Shown here piece after piece: positions 25,163 to 33,609 of a stretch of DNA of 64,000 bases. Location: the NCBI RefSeq assembly GCF_040096225.1, contig NZ_JBBMFC010000011.1, positions 1 through 64,000 on the forward strand, given 5' to 3'. Origin of the DNA: Hominiventricola aquisgranensis. Lineage in GTDB: Bacteria > Bacillota > Clostridia > Lachnospirales > Lachnospiraceae. The position numbers and the translations under genes are program-made. Within the stretch, counting starts at the first letter, position 1. The number at the start of each line of letters is the position of its first letter. The notes under the pieces were generated by a model that was not told the DNA's origin, did not search any database, and was given only the letters and a program-made list of their open reading frames with translations.

Positions 25163-26175
25163 TTTAGTGCTACCCCTATTTCTTCTCTGTAAAGTTTACG
25201 GAAAGTATCCATAATCGTATTATGTTCCAATAATTCAAACTCCGAAGCTGTCTCGCACTGTATTTTTCCTGTTTCGTCTTTATATAAAGAGATGTACTGA
25301 ATGTTACTGTCTTCGGTTCTCTTTACTTCAATATACTTTGACAGGAAATAATCATGTGTAGACACAAAAATCTGTACTCCTTCGCTCTCCAGCATGATCA
25401 GCAATTCAGCCAGTACCGGAATATATTTCGGATTGATGTTAGCCTCCGGTTCATCCCAGAATAGTACTGATCCTTTTTCTAATGTCCCATTCTTAATCAA
25501 CTGCCATAAAAGAGCTATTTTACGTAACCCTTCAGCAACCAAGTTGAATTCCAGTTTTGCCTGTGTACCTGGCTTCAGATAAAATCTGTCATCTTGAAGT
25601 GCTACCTTTCCATTACTGATCTTTTGCAGAATGTCCAAATATTTCTTTCTGGAAGCTGAATCAACGTCTCTGGAAATATCAATCTTTGCCGCAGCAATAA
25701 TATCAAGATACGTATCGTCGAACTCCACATTTCCCATCTTCACAGCTGCATCCAAATTCCAAGCATTGGAAAGAATCTCTTTTGCCGGAATAAATATACT
25801 GGTCAGATCTGACATCTGCTTTTCCCAGTTCTCTTCTGCCTGAATCTCTGCATCCCATTTTCGAGTCTTAGTTGAAAATGTCATTCCAATTTCAGCTGCA
25901 TCCGATTCCACTGATACCTTGGCTGTGTTGTTTCCGTTTTTATTTCTGTTCACTAATCGACCAATACTGGATTGATCCGGTCGAAAAAGCATGGTTGTCT
26001 TCTGAGAAAATGACACATCATGTTTAGAAGCCTTACATGCAGCATAGGCTAATTTCATAATATGAGTCTTACCCACACCATTTTCTCCCACCAACACATT
26101 CAAACCTTTTCCAAAAGGAATGGTTATATCTTTAAATACAGTAAAATTCTCTGCTTCTATTTTGGTTAATGGCAT
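25159..26175 (-). CDS. AAA/SMC-like ATPase of a two-gene accessory system
   Basis: A 338-aa ABC/SMC-type ATPase (AAA_21/AAA_15-like). Walker A is GENGVGKTHIMKL (about residues 33-45), the signature-like region is LVAEGLRKIALLW, Walker B is SVLFWDEPEANINPK, and the switch His is in IFVSTHDYFLSKYI. No TOPRIM domain follows, so it is not a full OLD or GajA protein. Start at the ATG 26175, 6 bp after GGGGTG; a GTG at 26184 is less likely. TTGTGT-17-TAAGAT upstream could be its promoter. It pairs with the overlapping ExK gene and resembles ATPase-plus-nuclease defence modules such as Septu in plan only. Confidence 0.85.
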   Translation of the reverse strand: MPLTKIEAENFTVFKDITIPFGKGLNVLVGENGVGKTHIMKLAYAACKASKHDVSFSQKTTMLFRPDQSSIGRLVNRNKNGNNTAKVSVESDAAEIGMTFSTKTRKWDAEIQAEENWEKQMSDLTSIFIPAKEILSNAWNLDAAVKMGNVEFDDTYLDIIAAAKIDISRDVDSASRKKYLDILQKISNGKVALQDDRFYLKPGTQAKLEFNLVAEGLRKIALLWQLIKNGTLEKGSVLFWDEPEANINPKYIPVLAELLIMLESEGVQIFVSTHDYFLSKYIEVKRTEDSNIQYISLYKDETGKIQCETASEFELLEHNTIMDTFRKLYREEIGVALK

Positions 26176-26298
26176 TCCAATCACCCCACTTAAATATCCA
26201 TTTTTCTTATCTTAGGCATATCTGTACTTTAACACAACTTTTCGTATGAAGCAATGTTGCTTTAAAGAGTGATCTTATATCATATTGCTCCATTTAAT

Positions 26299-26898
26299 TT
26301 ATACTAATCGTTTTTTTAATTCTTCAGGCGACATAACTTCAGCAATATCTTCTATATTTCCGATTTTCAACCAAATATCATCTTGTGATGCATTTTCTCT
26401 AAAAACTAAAAACCTAAACTCTTGTTGATAGTCAAACAATTTTCTTTTTAAAAAAGAAAATTGTTCCAGACCTTTTGACAATCGTTTCATTATGTTTATA
26501 TCTGTTGCATCTTCTCCAGAATAATAAAATGCATTTTGACAAGCAAACTCATATTTATCTATATCTGCTCTTTTTCTTATTCTTTCAGTAAAAGCCTCTT
26601 CATCTTCAATGACAATCACTTTATTTCCAAACTTACTCATTCTATCCAAATTTTGTTTGGCAAGATTTCTTGAAACGCACATCACATGGTCTTCTTTTCT
26701 ATTTGGCGTCAAAATCACTTCAATCGGATTTCCATATGGTGTTTCCCAAGCTTTTGATGCAAGTTCTCCATCATGTTTATCACTGCGTCCGATTTCATCC
26801 TCTTCCAGTCCTCTATAATATTCTATACATTTAAAAAGCATATTTCCTGAGAGAAATGATTCTATTGCATTTTCATCTAAAAATTTGTAAAAAGACAT
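26299..26898 (-). CDS. Unknown accessory protein, DUF2971-like N-terminus
   Basis: A 199-aa soluble protein. The opening MSFYKFLDENAIESFLSGNM, then LFKCIEYYRGLEEDEIGRSD, resembles the phage/defence-associated group (DUF2971-like) that begins with a Tyr-Lys-Phe strand and an Asn/Tyr-Arg-x-x-E loop. The assignment is weak. No catalytic motif can be named. The gene is AT-rich, has AAAGGA upstream, and lies between the methyltransferase remnant and the ATPase gene, all on one strand, so it may belong to the same accessory unit. Confidence 0.6.
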   Translation of the reverse strand: MSFYKFLDENAIESFLSGNMLFKCIEYYRGLEEDEIGRSDKHDGELASKAWETPYGNPIEVILTPNRKEDHVMCVSRNLAKQNLDRMSKFGNKVIVIEDEEAFTERIRKRADIDKYEFACQNAFYYSGEDATDINIMKRLSKGLEQFSFLKRKLFDYQQEFRFLVFRENASQDDIWLKIGNIEDIAEVMSPEELKKRLV

Positions 26899-26954
26899 AT
26901 CTATTGAGTCCTTTCATTTCAGAATTTCTATTAAAAATTATAACGTACAGCACA

Positions 26955-27392
26955 TCAAAAGTAAACATAAACACCAAAAAGCGTAAACCACTGATGGAAT
27001 ACGCTTTTTGTTATAAACATAGTGTTTCTATTCACCGTCCAAGTATGCTCTTCCTCATTTTCAATACTAAATACATTTGATTTTCCAAACCATTGTTCAT
27101 CAGCGTAATTATTCATCTTATTGCACAGCCACACTGGCGTAAAAACCTCTGCTTTTTTTCGGGTTCGTTCCTGTTGTTCTTCCATAGCCTTTTCCGTACG
27201 TGACTGTAAATCTATCGAATCCAATCCTTTGATAGCCATGACATCAATATGATTTTTATCCTGAAAACCATGTCCTCTTTCAGCATAAGCATCTGTAGCC
27301 CAGATGATGTTATTTTTAGTTGTTTTATCCTTCAAAAGAATCTGTAAAGTTGTTCTAACCGGATAAGAATCAAAATCAATTAATTTTTTCAT
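26955..27392 (-). pseudogene. Truncated restriction-modification methyltransferase (N-terminal remnant)
   Basis: A 145-aa remnant. The pattern VRTTLQILLKDKTTKNNIIWATDAY, then a Lys/Gln/Arg helix, RTRKKAEVFTPVWLCNKMNN and DEQWFGKSNVFS (quoted in parts) matches the start of large restriction-endonuclease subunit M / type IIG-like methyltransferases. Full-length members continue for several hundred residues with the SAM site and the NPPY-type motif; here the frame ends in an unrelated hydrophobic tail (FTLFGVYVYF). Start at the ATG 27392 after AAGGAC. The catalytic part is lost, so the gene is dead as a methylase. Confidence 0.7.
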
Positions 27393-27471
27393 AAACAAGT
27401 GTCCTTCTGATATGTATACCTAATTCATATTATAACTATTTTCCCCAATGGCGTCCAATATATTCTATTAC

Positions 27472-27542
27472 AAAAAAGCACACCCTCTTAGCGAGATGCC
27501 CTCTCCATATTTCAGGCCATACAAATCGCTATAAGGATGTGC
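27472..27542 (-). terminator. Long branched terminator of the traX operon
   Basis: A 65-nt imperfect stem (27478-27542): GCACA/TGTGC, CCT/AGG, TAGCGA/TCGCTA and GCC/GGC pair in nested order, with small internal loops. On the minus strand it ends in TTTTTTG. It lies 88 bp downstream of traX and separates it from the accessory block. The rest of 27393-27630 shows no gene. Confidence 0.65.
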
Positions 27543-27630
27543 ATTATTATGTATTACATTTTTTACTATTCAGCTCGTCTTCTATTGGTTGTCAAGGATA
27601 CATTTTCTTCATATTTCGATTTTGAGGATC

Positions 27631-28407
27631 TTATCGATTCACAAAATTTAATACTAGCACAAGCACCAGCATATGAACGGGATAAAACGCATAGCAGATA
27701 TACTGGAATGGTTTGCTATGATATCCCTGACGGCCACGATACAGCCAGATGGGGATCAGTGCCAATAATGCGAGTCCCTGCTGGCAAACTTCAATTTCTG
27801 CTCCGAATATCTGAACAGGATACATCAAACCACCCAGAAGCTCCACATTCAACCAGTAAAGTGCAAGGAACTGCCCTAACAGACACCACCATCTCCGGCC
27901 TCGGAAAAAGTAAAAGACAAAGACTGTCAATACACCAACACCATAGTAATCTACCATACACAGAGTCCCGAAAATCATTCCAAATACAACTGTAACGAAT
28001 GCTGTCAGAACGTATAACCATCTTTTCTGGTTCTTATGTACTGTCTCCATCAGATGAATCCCAAGAAGCCCCATCAGCAGAGTCCAGATCACATTCTGAT
28101 GAATGGGATAAAACCATGTTCCCCCATACATCAGATCAAATGGAATCTCAGATATCAATGCAAACAGCAGCAATCGAAGCATATATTTTTTTAAGTTATG
28201 AGTATGAAAATACCCTTCCACTGTCATAAATGCAAAGACAGGAAATGCAATTCTTCCAATGCAGGTCAGCCAGTCCTGTGCCGGAAGCAAGGTTGCCCAA
28301 AGGTGATCCATCAGCATAAAAGTCATAGCAATGATGTGGAGTGCCGCAGCACTGATCTCTATTCTTTTTGCAGATCGATCTGTGGATCCGATAACTATCT
28401 TATTCAT
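27631..28407 (-). CDS. traX: TraX-family membrane protein
   Basis: A 258-aa membrane protein with about eight hydrophobic helices. Signatures are ALHIIAMTFMLMDHLWATLLP near the start and IGRIAFPVFAFMTVEGYFHT, followed by HNLKKYMLRLL. TraX proteins are acyltransferase-like and named after an F-plasmid pilin N-acetylase, but chromosomal copies are widespread in Firmicutes and their substrate is unknown. It starts 3 bp after prp, so it is co-transcribed with prp and rng. It need not mean a conjugative element. Confidence 0.88.
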   Translation of the reverse strand: MNKIVIGSTDRSAKRIEISAAALHIIAMTFMLMDHLWATLLPAQDWLTCIGRIAFPVFAFMTVEGYFHTHNLKKYMLRLLLFALISEIPFDLMYGGTWFYPIHQNVIWTLLMGLLGIHLMETVHKNQKRWLYVLTAFVTVVFGMIFGTLCMVDYYGVGVLTVFVFYFFRGRRWWCLLGQFLALYWLNVELLGGLMYPVQIFGAEIEVCQQGLALLALIPIWLYRGRQGYHSKPFQYICYAFYPVHMLVLVLVLNFVNR

Positions 28408-28410
28408 ATC

Positions 28411-28734
28411 TTATTTTTCCACCATCTCAACTTTGAGATACTCTTCTCCATAGGCTTCCACAATATTGGTAAGGCCAAGCATCAGGGAATCCATCAGAAG
28501 CTCGGTGGCTGCTGACAGATCATTGGTAAACTCCCAGCTCTCAATCATGCCGTCCCGACAGTCACAGGTAAATGGATCATCGGTAAACTCCTCAATCGAA
28601 TTGATCGTATTGATCACCAGTGCAGACACTGCTGCACACACGATATCCGAACCTGCCTCCGCATACATGGCATGTCCATTGATGTGAAAGCTTTTATAAT
28701 GTCCGTTTTCTTTTTTTGCCTGTACATTGATCAT
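28411..28734 (-). CDS. prp: Ribosomal-processing cysteine protease Prp
   Basis: A 107-aa Prp/YsxB protease that cuts the N-terminal extension off L27. The catalytic His and Cys are in GHAMYAEAGSDIVCAAVSAL, twelve residues apart as in the known enzyme, followed by VINTINSIEEF. The ATG at 28734 overlaps the rng stop (ATGA) with AAGGAG 11 bp upstream; a GTG at 28746 lies directly on that site and is unlikely. The substrate gene rpmA is 4.3 kb downstream on the same strand, beyond the accessory block. Confidence 0.92.
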   Translation of the reverse strand: MINVQAKKENGHYKSFHINGHAMYAEAGSDIVCAAVSALVINTINSIEEFTDDPFTCDCRDGMIESWEFTNDLSAATELLMDSLMLGLTNIVEAYGEEYLKVEMVEK

Positions 28735-29933
28735 AAGATTCCGCACTCCTTTGCCTGTTCTTTTAATGTTTTCCTCTGTTTTTTCCGGGTCACTTCCATA
28801 AGACCCAGAGAAGTAATGTCAACCGCTGCTGCTTTCATTGGATCATACTTTAACTGTTCCCGCATGGTCTCCAGAAGTCTCTGTTCATCCTCCGGATCTT
28901 CCATATCAACAAAATCCACAATAATGATACCGGACAGATTACGAAGTCTGAGCTGCCTTGCTGTTTCCTTTGCCGCTTCCAGATTGATCTTCCGGATCGT
29001 TTCCTGCTTATTCTTCCCAGTCACACATTTGCCGGTATTCACATCGATCACCGTCAATGCCTCTGTTGGCTCAATAATGAGATAGGCACCGGATTTCATC
29101 CACACTTTTGTGGACAACGCCTCATCCATGCCTTTTTCCAGTCTCCATGCTGCCTTCAGCGGGTAACTTCTGTCTTCATAAAATCGAAGCTTATTACAAT
29201 CTTCCGGCATTTCTTCCTGCAAAAATGCGGACAGCTCTTCATAGATTTTCTTATCATCTGTCAGGATTTCTTTCAGAAAATTGCTTCTGCTTCCCAACAC
29301 AGAACTTAGATACGCCGGTCTGGCACGCAGCACACAGGAGCAGGCTGTCCTGTGAGTTGCCGGACCTTTCAGATAGGTATACTGTTCCATCAGGCGCACA
29401 AATTCTGTATTCAGATCTTCTTCTGCAACACCTGATGCATTGGTTCGGATGATCATGCCCAGATCTTCTGGAAGTTTCTGTTCCTGTCCCCACTGACGAA
29501 GTCTTGTCTTCTCCGCCCCTGACAGCTTTCCGGAACAGCCAAGCTTTCCATTTCCGATTGTGAAGACCAGATATTTTCCATTCATACTGATCTTGGTAGT
29601 CACCGACGGCTGCTTGGTCTTGACCGCTTCCCGGCTGACCTGAACCAACAGTTCATCCCCCTGCACCAGAGGCTGTCCTTCTTTTTTCGGCTTTGTATAG
29701 ACCGGTGCTTGTGCATCCTCCAAAGGAAGATAACAAAGCATACCATTCTCGATCTCCACAAATGCTGCCTGAATATTTTTGACAATATTTCTGACTTTTC
29801 CGATATATATATTTCCAAGGATGGACGCATGCTCCAGTGGATGCAGCGACAATTCCATCAACTTTCCATCTTCATACAATGCATCCGCGAGCACACCCTC
29901 CTGGATGCAGGTGAACAGTCTTGTACTATCCAA
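28731..29933 (-). CDS. rng: Ribonuclease E/G family protein
   Basis: A 400-aa RNase G-type endoribonuclease for rRNA and mRNA processing. The S1-containing N-terminus has GNIYIGKVRNIVKNIQAAFV. The DNase I-like catalytic part has LTVIDVNTGKCVTGKN and SGIIIVDFVDMED, with both metal-binding Asp residues. The probable start is the TTG at 29933, preceded by GGGGGAA, which gives the expected N-terminus LDSTRLFTCIQEG; upstream ATG codons lie inside the previous gene. It overlaps the DUF2344 gene by 8 bp. Confidence 0.88.
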   Translation of the reverse strand: MDSTRLFTCIQEGVLADALYEDGKLMELSLHPLEHASILGNIYIGKVRNIVKNIQAAFVEIENGMLCYLPLEDAQAPVYTKPKKEGQPLVQGDELLVQVSREAVKTKQPSVTTKISMNGKYLVFTIGNGKLGCSGKLSGAEKTRLRQWGQEQKLPEDLGMIIRTNASGVAEEDLNTEFVRLMEQYTYLKGPATHRTACSCVLRARPAYLSSVLGSRSNFLKEILTDDKKIYEELSAFLQEEMPEDCNKLRFYEDRSYPLKAAWRLEKGMDEALSTKVWMKSGAYLIIEPTEALTVIDVNTGKCVTGKNKQETIRKINLEAAKETARQLRLRNLSGIIIVDFVDMEDPEDEQRLLETMREQLKYDPMKAAAVDITSLGLMEVTRKKQRKTLKEQAKECGIL

Positions 29934-30630
29934 TCTCTTCCCCCAGTTCTTCCAGTGCAACCAGTTTGCGTTCTGTCTCGCTTCCTTCATCTGCATACAT
30001 TTCTTTTCTGCAGATCAGCAGAGCAAATGCGGGAATCTCCACACCGGCCCAATCTCCGAAGGCTTTCAGCAGAAGCTCCGGTTTCAAGTTATGAACGCTT
30101 CCTGCGGATACTTTCAGGAAAATCGTCCGGTCTTTGATATGATAATCATAGACCCATGGACGGATATCCACTTCCTGCTCACCTTTTTTAGTCTCTTTCA
30201 TGATACGGATCTCTGGCAGAGCAAGAAACTCTTCCAGCTTCTTTTCCCAGCCTTCTTCCAGTTCATAGCCTTCCCGGAAACGGACTTCATAATCAGCCCC
30301 GGCCACACTTGCCATAGCATTTTTGCTATTCTCCGGAAGTTCTCTCCAGCTTAACACTTCGATGCCTTCTGCCATCACCGCATTCAGTCTCTCCACTGCT
30401 TCTTTTGAAGACGGAGACTGTTTCACGCTGATATCCATATATTCCCCATCACTCTCAAGTCCAAGCCCCAGAGGAGAAGCAAAAGACATGATCATGTGCG
30501 GGCTGAAGCCTTCTGAATAACACATATCTATTTCCGCACGGCGCATAGCCTTCTGAAAATATCTCATTACATCCAGATGTCCGATGAATTTCAGACATCC
30601 ATGTTTGCTGAAACGGACTCTAATGTTCAT
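29926..30630 (-). CDS. DUF2344 (TIGR03936) radical-SAM-associated protein
   Basis: A 234-aa protein of the DUF2344 family found next to, or fused with, the TIGR03960 radical SAM protein. Key stretches are NIRVRFSKHGCLKFIGHLDVM, CYSEGFSPHMIMSFASPLGLG and YMDISVKQ. Start at the ATG 30630, 7 bp after GGAGGAGG; the longer frame is an overlap with the radical SAM gene. Function unknown; it is probably a partner of the upstream radical SAM enzyme, whose stop it overlaps by 11 bp. Confidence 0.9.
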   Translation of the reverse strand: MNIRVRFSKHGCLKFIGHLDVMRYFQKAMRRAEIDMCYSEGFSPHMIMSFASPLGLGLESDGEYMDISVKQSPSSKEAVERLNAVMAEGIEVLSWRELPENSKNAMASVAGADYEVRFREGYELEEGWEKKLEEFLALPEIRIMKETKKGEQEVDIRPWVYDYHIKDRTIFLKVSAGSVHNLKPELLLKAFGDWAGVEIPAFALLICRKEMYADEGSETERKLVALEELGEEIG

Positions 30631-32479
30631 AGCAGACACCTCCTCCAAATGTAGCCGCACCGCATCCGGAACATCCCTGTCTGCAGTTGGTCGTAATCTT
30701 CTCTTCATGCGCTTTTTTCCATTCCCGGAGCAGGAATTTCTTCGTCACGCCGATATCAATGAAATCCCAGGGGAATACTTCTTCTTCGGAACGCTCTCTG
30801 ACTGTATAGAAATCAGGATCCACTCCAGTCTGGGCAAATGCTTCCATCCACAGATCATTATGAAAATATTCACCCCAGGAATCAAAGAGACATCCTTTCT
30901 CATAGGCACTGCGGATAGCTTTTGCCACCTTCCGGTCACCACGGGCAAGAATTCCCTCCAGCACCGTCACATCCGCTTCATGCCAGTTATATTTGATACT
31001 CTTCTTATTCTTCTGCTCCTTGATCTCATGGTTCACCACATAGGCACGATGGAGGAACTCTTCCTTGGTACACATCTGTGCCCACTGGAACGGAGTGAAC
31101 GGCTTTGGCACAAAGAACGATGTACTTACCACGATCTGGCATTTTCCATTTCTCTGCTCCTTGGGCACCTCATAATACCGCTCAGAGATCTTCTCAGCCA
31201 GCCATGCAATCCCTTTCATATCTTCTTCCGTTTCTGTAGGCTGTCCCAGCATAAAATAAAGTTTTACACGGTTCCAGCCGCCCTCAAAGGCCTGTCCGGC
31301 TCCATCCAGAATCACTTCTTCTGTCAGACCCTTGTTGATCACATCACGAAGTCTCTGACTTCCAGCCTCCGGTGCAAAGGTCAGACTACTCTTACGAATG
31401 TCCTGCACTTTACTCATAACATCCAGAGAAAATGCATCGATTCTTAAAGAAGGAAGGGAAATATTGATTCCCTTGGAGCCGAATTCATCAATCAGGAAAT
31501 TCACCAGTTCACCAAGCTGGGAATAATCGCTGGAGCTTAAGGAGCTTAAGGAAATCTCCTCATATCCTGTATTTTTCAACATTGCATAAGCTGATTTTTT
31601 CAGCATCTCCAGATCACGCTCTCTGGTGGGACGGTACAGCATACCTGCCTGACAGAAACGACAGCCGCGGATACAGCCTCTCTGGATCTCCAGTACCACA
31701 CGGTCCTGTGTTGCTTTCATATAAGGAACCACCGGTTTCTCCGGATAAAAGGTATTGGTCACATCCATGACGATCTGCTTCTTCACCTTTTCCGGCGCCT
31801 CCGGGCAGATCGGTTTCATCTTGGCGATCGTTCCATCCTCCGCATAAGTCACTTCATATAAAGAAGGCACATAGATCCCCGGAATCTGGGCTGCTGCCTT
31901 CAGAAAATCCTGACGGCTCTTTCCGCTGTTTTTCCATTCCTTGTAAAGATCCAGCAGGGCAAAATACTGAGTCTCTCCCTCTCCGATATAGAACAGGTCA
32001 AAAAACTCTGCCAGCGGCTCCGGGTTATAGGTACAGGGACCGCCGCCGATCACAAACGGATCATCCATGGTACGGTCTTCTGCAGACAGCGGAATGCCTG
32101 ACAGATCCAGGATCTGCAGAATATTGGTATAACACATCTCATACTGGATTGTAATTCCAAGAAAATCAAATTTCTTCACCGGATCCTGGGATTCCAGTGC
32201 AAACAATGGAATCTGTTTCTCTTTCAATACTTTATGAAGATCCGGCCACGGTGAATATACACGTTCACACCAGGTATCTTCTCTTCGGTTAAACATATCG
32301 TACAGAATCTGAATACCCAGATGGGACATTCCGATCTCATACACATCAGGGAAACACATAGCAAAACGAATGTCCACCTGATCTTTGTCCTTCATGACTG
32401 CATTGACTTCTCCACCAATATAGCGTGCCGGCTTCTCGACAGTCATCAGGATCTCGTCTGATAAAGCTAATTTACGCAT
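30620..32479 (-). CDS. TIGR03960-type B12-binding radical SAM protein
   Basis: A 619-aa radical SAM protein. The N-terminal 200 residues form a Rossmann/B12-binding-like domain (RFAMCFPDVYEIGMSHLGIQ, DPFVIGGGPCTYNPEPLAEF). The radical SAM core follows with RGCIRGCRFCQAG, the CX3CX2C cluster motif, and SLPSLRIDAFS. A C-terminal Cys-rich tail (TTNCRQGCSGCGAATFGGGVC) may bind a second cluster. Reaction unknown. It is transcribed with DUF2344, rng and prp, hinting at a ribosome or RNA role. Confidence 0.92.
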   Translation of the reverse strand: MRKLALSDEILMTVEKPARYIGGEVNAVMKDKDQVDIRFAMCFPDVYEIGMSHLGIQILYDMFNRREDTWCERVYSPWPDLHKVLKEKQIPLFALESQDPVKKFDFLGITIQYEMCYTNILQILDLSGIPLSAEDRTMDDPFVIGGGPCTYNPEPLAEFFDLFYIGEGETQYFALLDLYKEWKNSGKSRQDFLKAAAQIPGIYVPSLYEVTYAEDGTIAKMKPICPEAPEKVKKQIVMDVTNTFYPEKPVVPYMKATQDRVVLEIQRGCIRGCRFCQAGMLYRPTRERDLEMLKKSAYAMLKNTGYEEISLSSLSSSDYSQLGELVNFLIDEFGSKGINISLPSLRIDAFSLDVMSKVQDIRKSSLTFAPEAGSQRLRDVINKGLTEEVILDGAGQAFEGGWNRVKLYFMLGQPTETEEDMKGIAWLAEKISERYYEVPKEQRNGKCQIVVSTSFFVPKPFTPFQWAQMCTKEEFLHRAYVVNHEIKEQKNKKSIKYNWHEADVTVLEGILARGDRKVAKAIRSAYEKGCLFDSWGEYFHNDLWMEAFAQTGVDPDFYTVRERSEEEVFPWDFIDIGVTKKFLLREWKKAHEEKITTNCRQGCSGCGAATFGGGVCYEH

Positions 32480-32498
32480 AACTCTCCTTTAAGCAAGA

Positions 32499-32529
32499 GA
32501 AGACACCGGTACTTACGGCCGGTGTCTTC
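32499..32529 (-). terminator. Terminator between xpt and the radical SAM gene
   Basis: A perfect 11-bp stem, GAAGACACCGG (32499-32509) with CCGGTGTCTTC (32519-32529), loop 9 nt, followed on the minus strand by the T-rich TCTTGCTT. Confidence 0.65.
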
Positions 32530-32551
32530 CGTATGGTTTTTCTTCTGTTCA

Positions 32552-33130
32552 TTAGTGACGGAAAACAATCTCTCCGGTTGCCGGATCCATGCTTTCCACA
32601 ATTGCCAGAGACTCCAGCTGATAGCCCTGATCACGAAGGGTCTTTCCGCCGATCTGCCAGCCTTTTTCAACAGCGATTCCGATTCCTTCTACTGTTGCAC
32701 CAGATTTTTCAATAATCTCGATCAGTCCATTGACTGCGCAGCCATTGGCAAGAAAATCATCAATAATCAGAACATGATCATCCGGACTTAAATATTTCTT
32801 TGATACGATCACGTCATAGACTCTCTTATGAGTAAAGGACTCTACTTTAGAGCTGTATACCTCTCCATCAATGTTGATACTCTGTGTTTTTTTTGCAAAT
32901 ACTACCGGCACATGAAAATGTCTTGCCACGACACAGGCAATTCCGATTCCCGATGCTTCAATCGTAAGAATCTTGTTGATCGGTTTGTCAGCAAACAAAC
33001 GCTTAAATTCTTTTCCCATTTCATCAAACAGTTCAATATCCATCTGATGATTCAGAAAATTGTCCACTTTCAGTACATTTCCTTCTTTTACAATACCGTC
33101 TTTTCTAATTCTCTCTTCCAGAAGTTCCAT
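32552..33130 (-). CDS. xpt: Xanthine phosphoribosyltransferase
   Basis: A 192-aa type I phosphoribosyltransferase converting xanthine and PRPP to XMP. Key motifs are KILTIEASGIGIACVVARHF and the PRPP loop VLIIDDFLANGCAVNGLI, which is the characteristic Xpt variant. The ATG at 33130, after AAAGGA, is preferred over the upstream ATG without a ribosome binding site. The leader has TATAAT (33212-33217) and a 7-bp hairpin (33188-33208); it does not contain a purine riboswitch that I can recognise. Confidence 0.93.
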   Translation of the reverse strand: MELLEERIRKDGIVKEGNVLKVDNFLNHQMDIELFDEMGKEFKRLFADKPINKILTIEASGIGIACVVARHFHVPVVFAKKTQSINIDGEVYSSKVESFTHKRVYDVIVSKKYLSPDDHVLIIDDFLANGCAVNGLIEIIEKSGATVEGIGIAVEKGWQIGGKTLRDQGYQLESLAIVESMDPATGEIVFRH

Positions 33131-33238
33131 TTCTTTGCATCCTTTGTCCATTGTTATTTTTCAAAAAATGTTATTCATGTCACTTACCGGAGTCAGATTC
33201 AGACTCCGAACATTATAGACATTCTAGCATCTGTCACC

Positions 33239-33520
33239 CTATTCGTAAAGTCCTAATTTTATCAGACAGTCAGAAATCTGACCTTGCAGAATATCTGATT
33301 CAACAGCTGCTTCAATCTGATCAGCTGATATATGATAGATTTCCTTTCCTGTCAGACTCATCCATGCAAAAAATCCAAACAGACACAGGCTGATAGTGAA
33401 CCGGATCTTAAATGTAGTCAGAAAACCGGAGGGTATCTCTTCACCCCGGTTCTGCATATGCAGTTCCTTCGTAGATCTCCCTCCGGTTTCTCTTAATAGC
33501 TGTTCTCTGTATGCGCCCAT
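33239..33520 (-). CDS. Small unknown membrane-anchored protein
   Basis: A 93-aa protein. The N-terminus is basic and polar (MGAYREQLLRETGGRSTKEL), then one transmembrane helix (FTISLCLFGFFAWMSLTG, about 43-60) and an acidic C-terminal helix. It probably sits in the membrane as a type II or III anchor. GGAGG lies 8 bp before the ATG at 33520, supporting the start and that it is a real gene. It lies between xpt and the his operon on the same strand. Confidence 0.65.
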   Translation of the reverse strand: MGAYREQLLRETGGRSTKELHMQNRGEEIPSGFLTTFKIRFTISLCLFGFFAWMSLTGKEIYHISADQIEAAVESDILQGQISDCLIKLGLYE

Positions 33521-33609
33521 ATGCATCACCTCCGTACAATGTATGCATATGTCCCGGCTCTCATTCCGGATCTGCCACTCGTGTGGCCGGCTTTTATACG
33601 TACTCTTCT

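Noticed and set aside
27631..28407. traX as evidence of a conjugative element
   Set aside because: Chromosomal TraX genes are widespread in Firmicutes, and it is tightly coupled to prp and rng with no other transfer gene nearby.
30584..31447. 287-codon plus-strand frame
   Set aside because: Antisense shadow of the radical SAM gene.
33131..33238. Possible purine riboswitch before xpt
   Set aside because: The leader is under 80 nt and has only a single 7-bp hairpin; the conserved purine-aptamer loops are not present.
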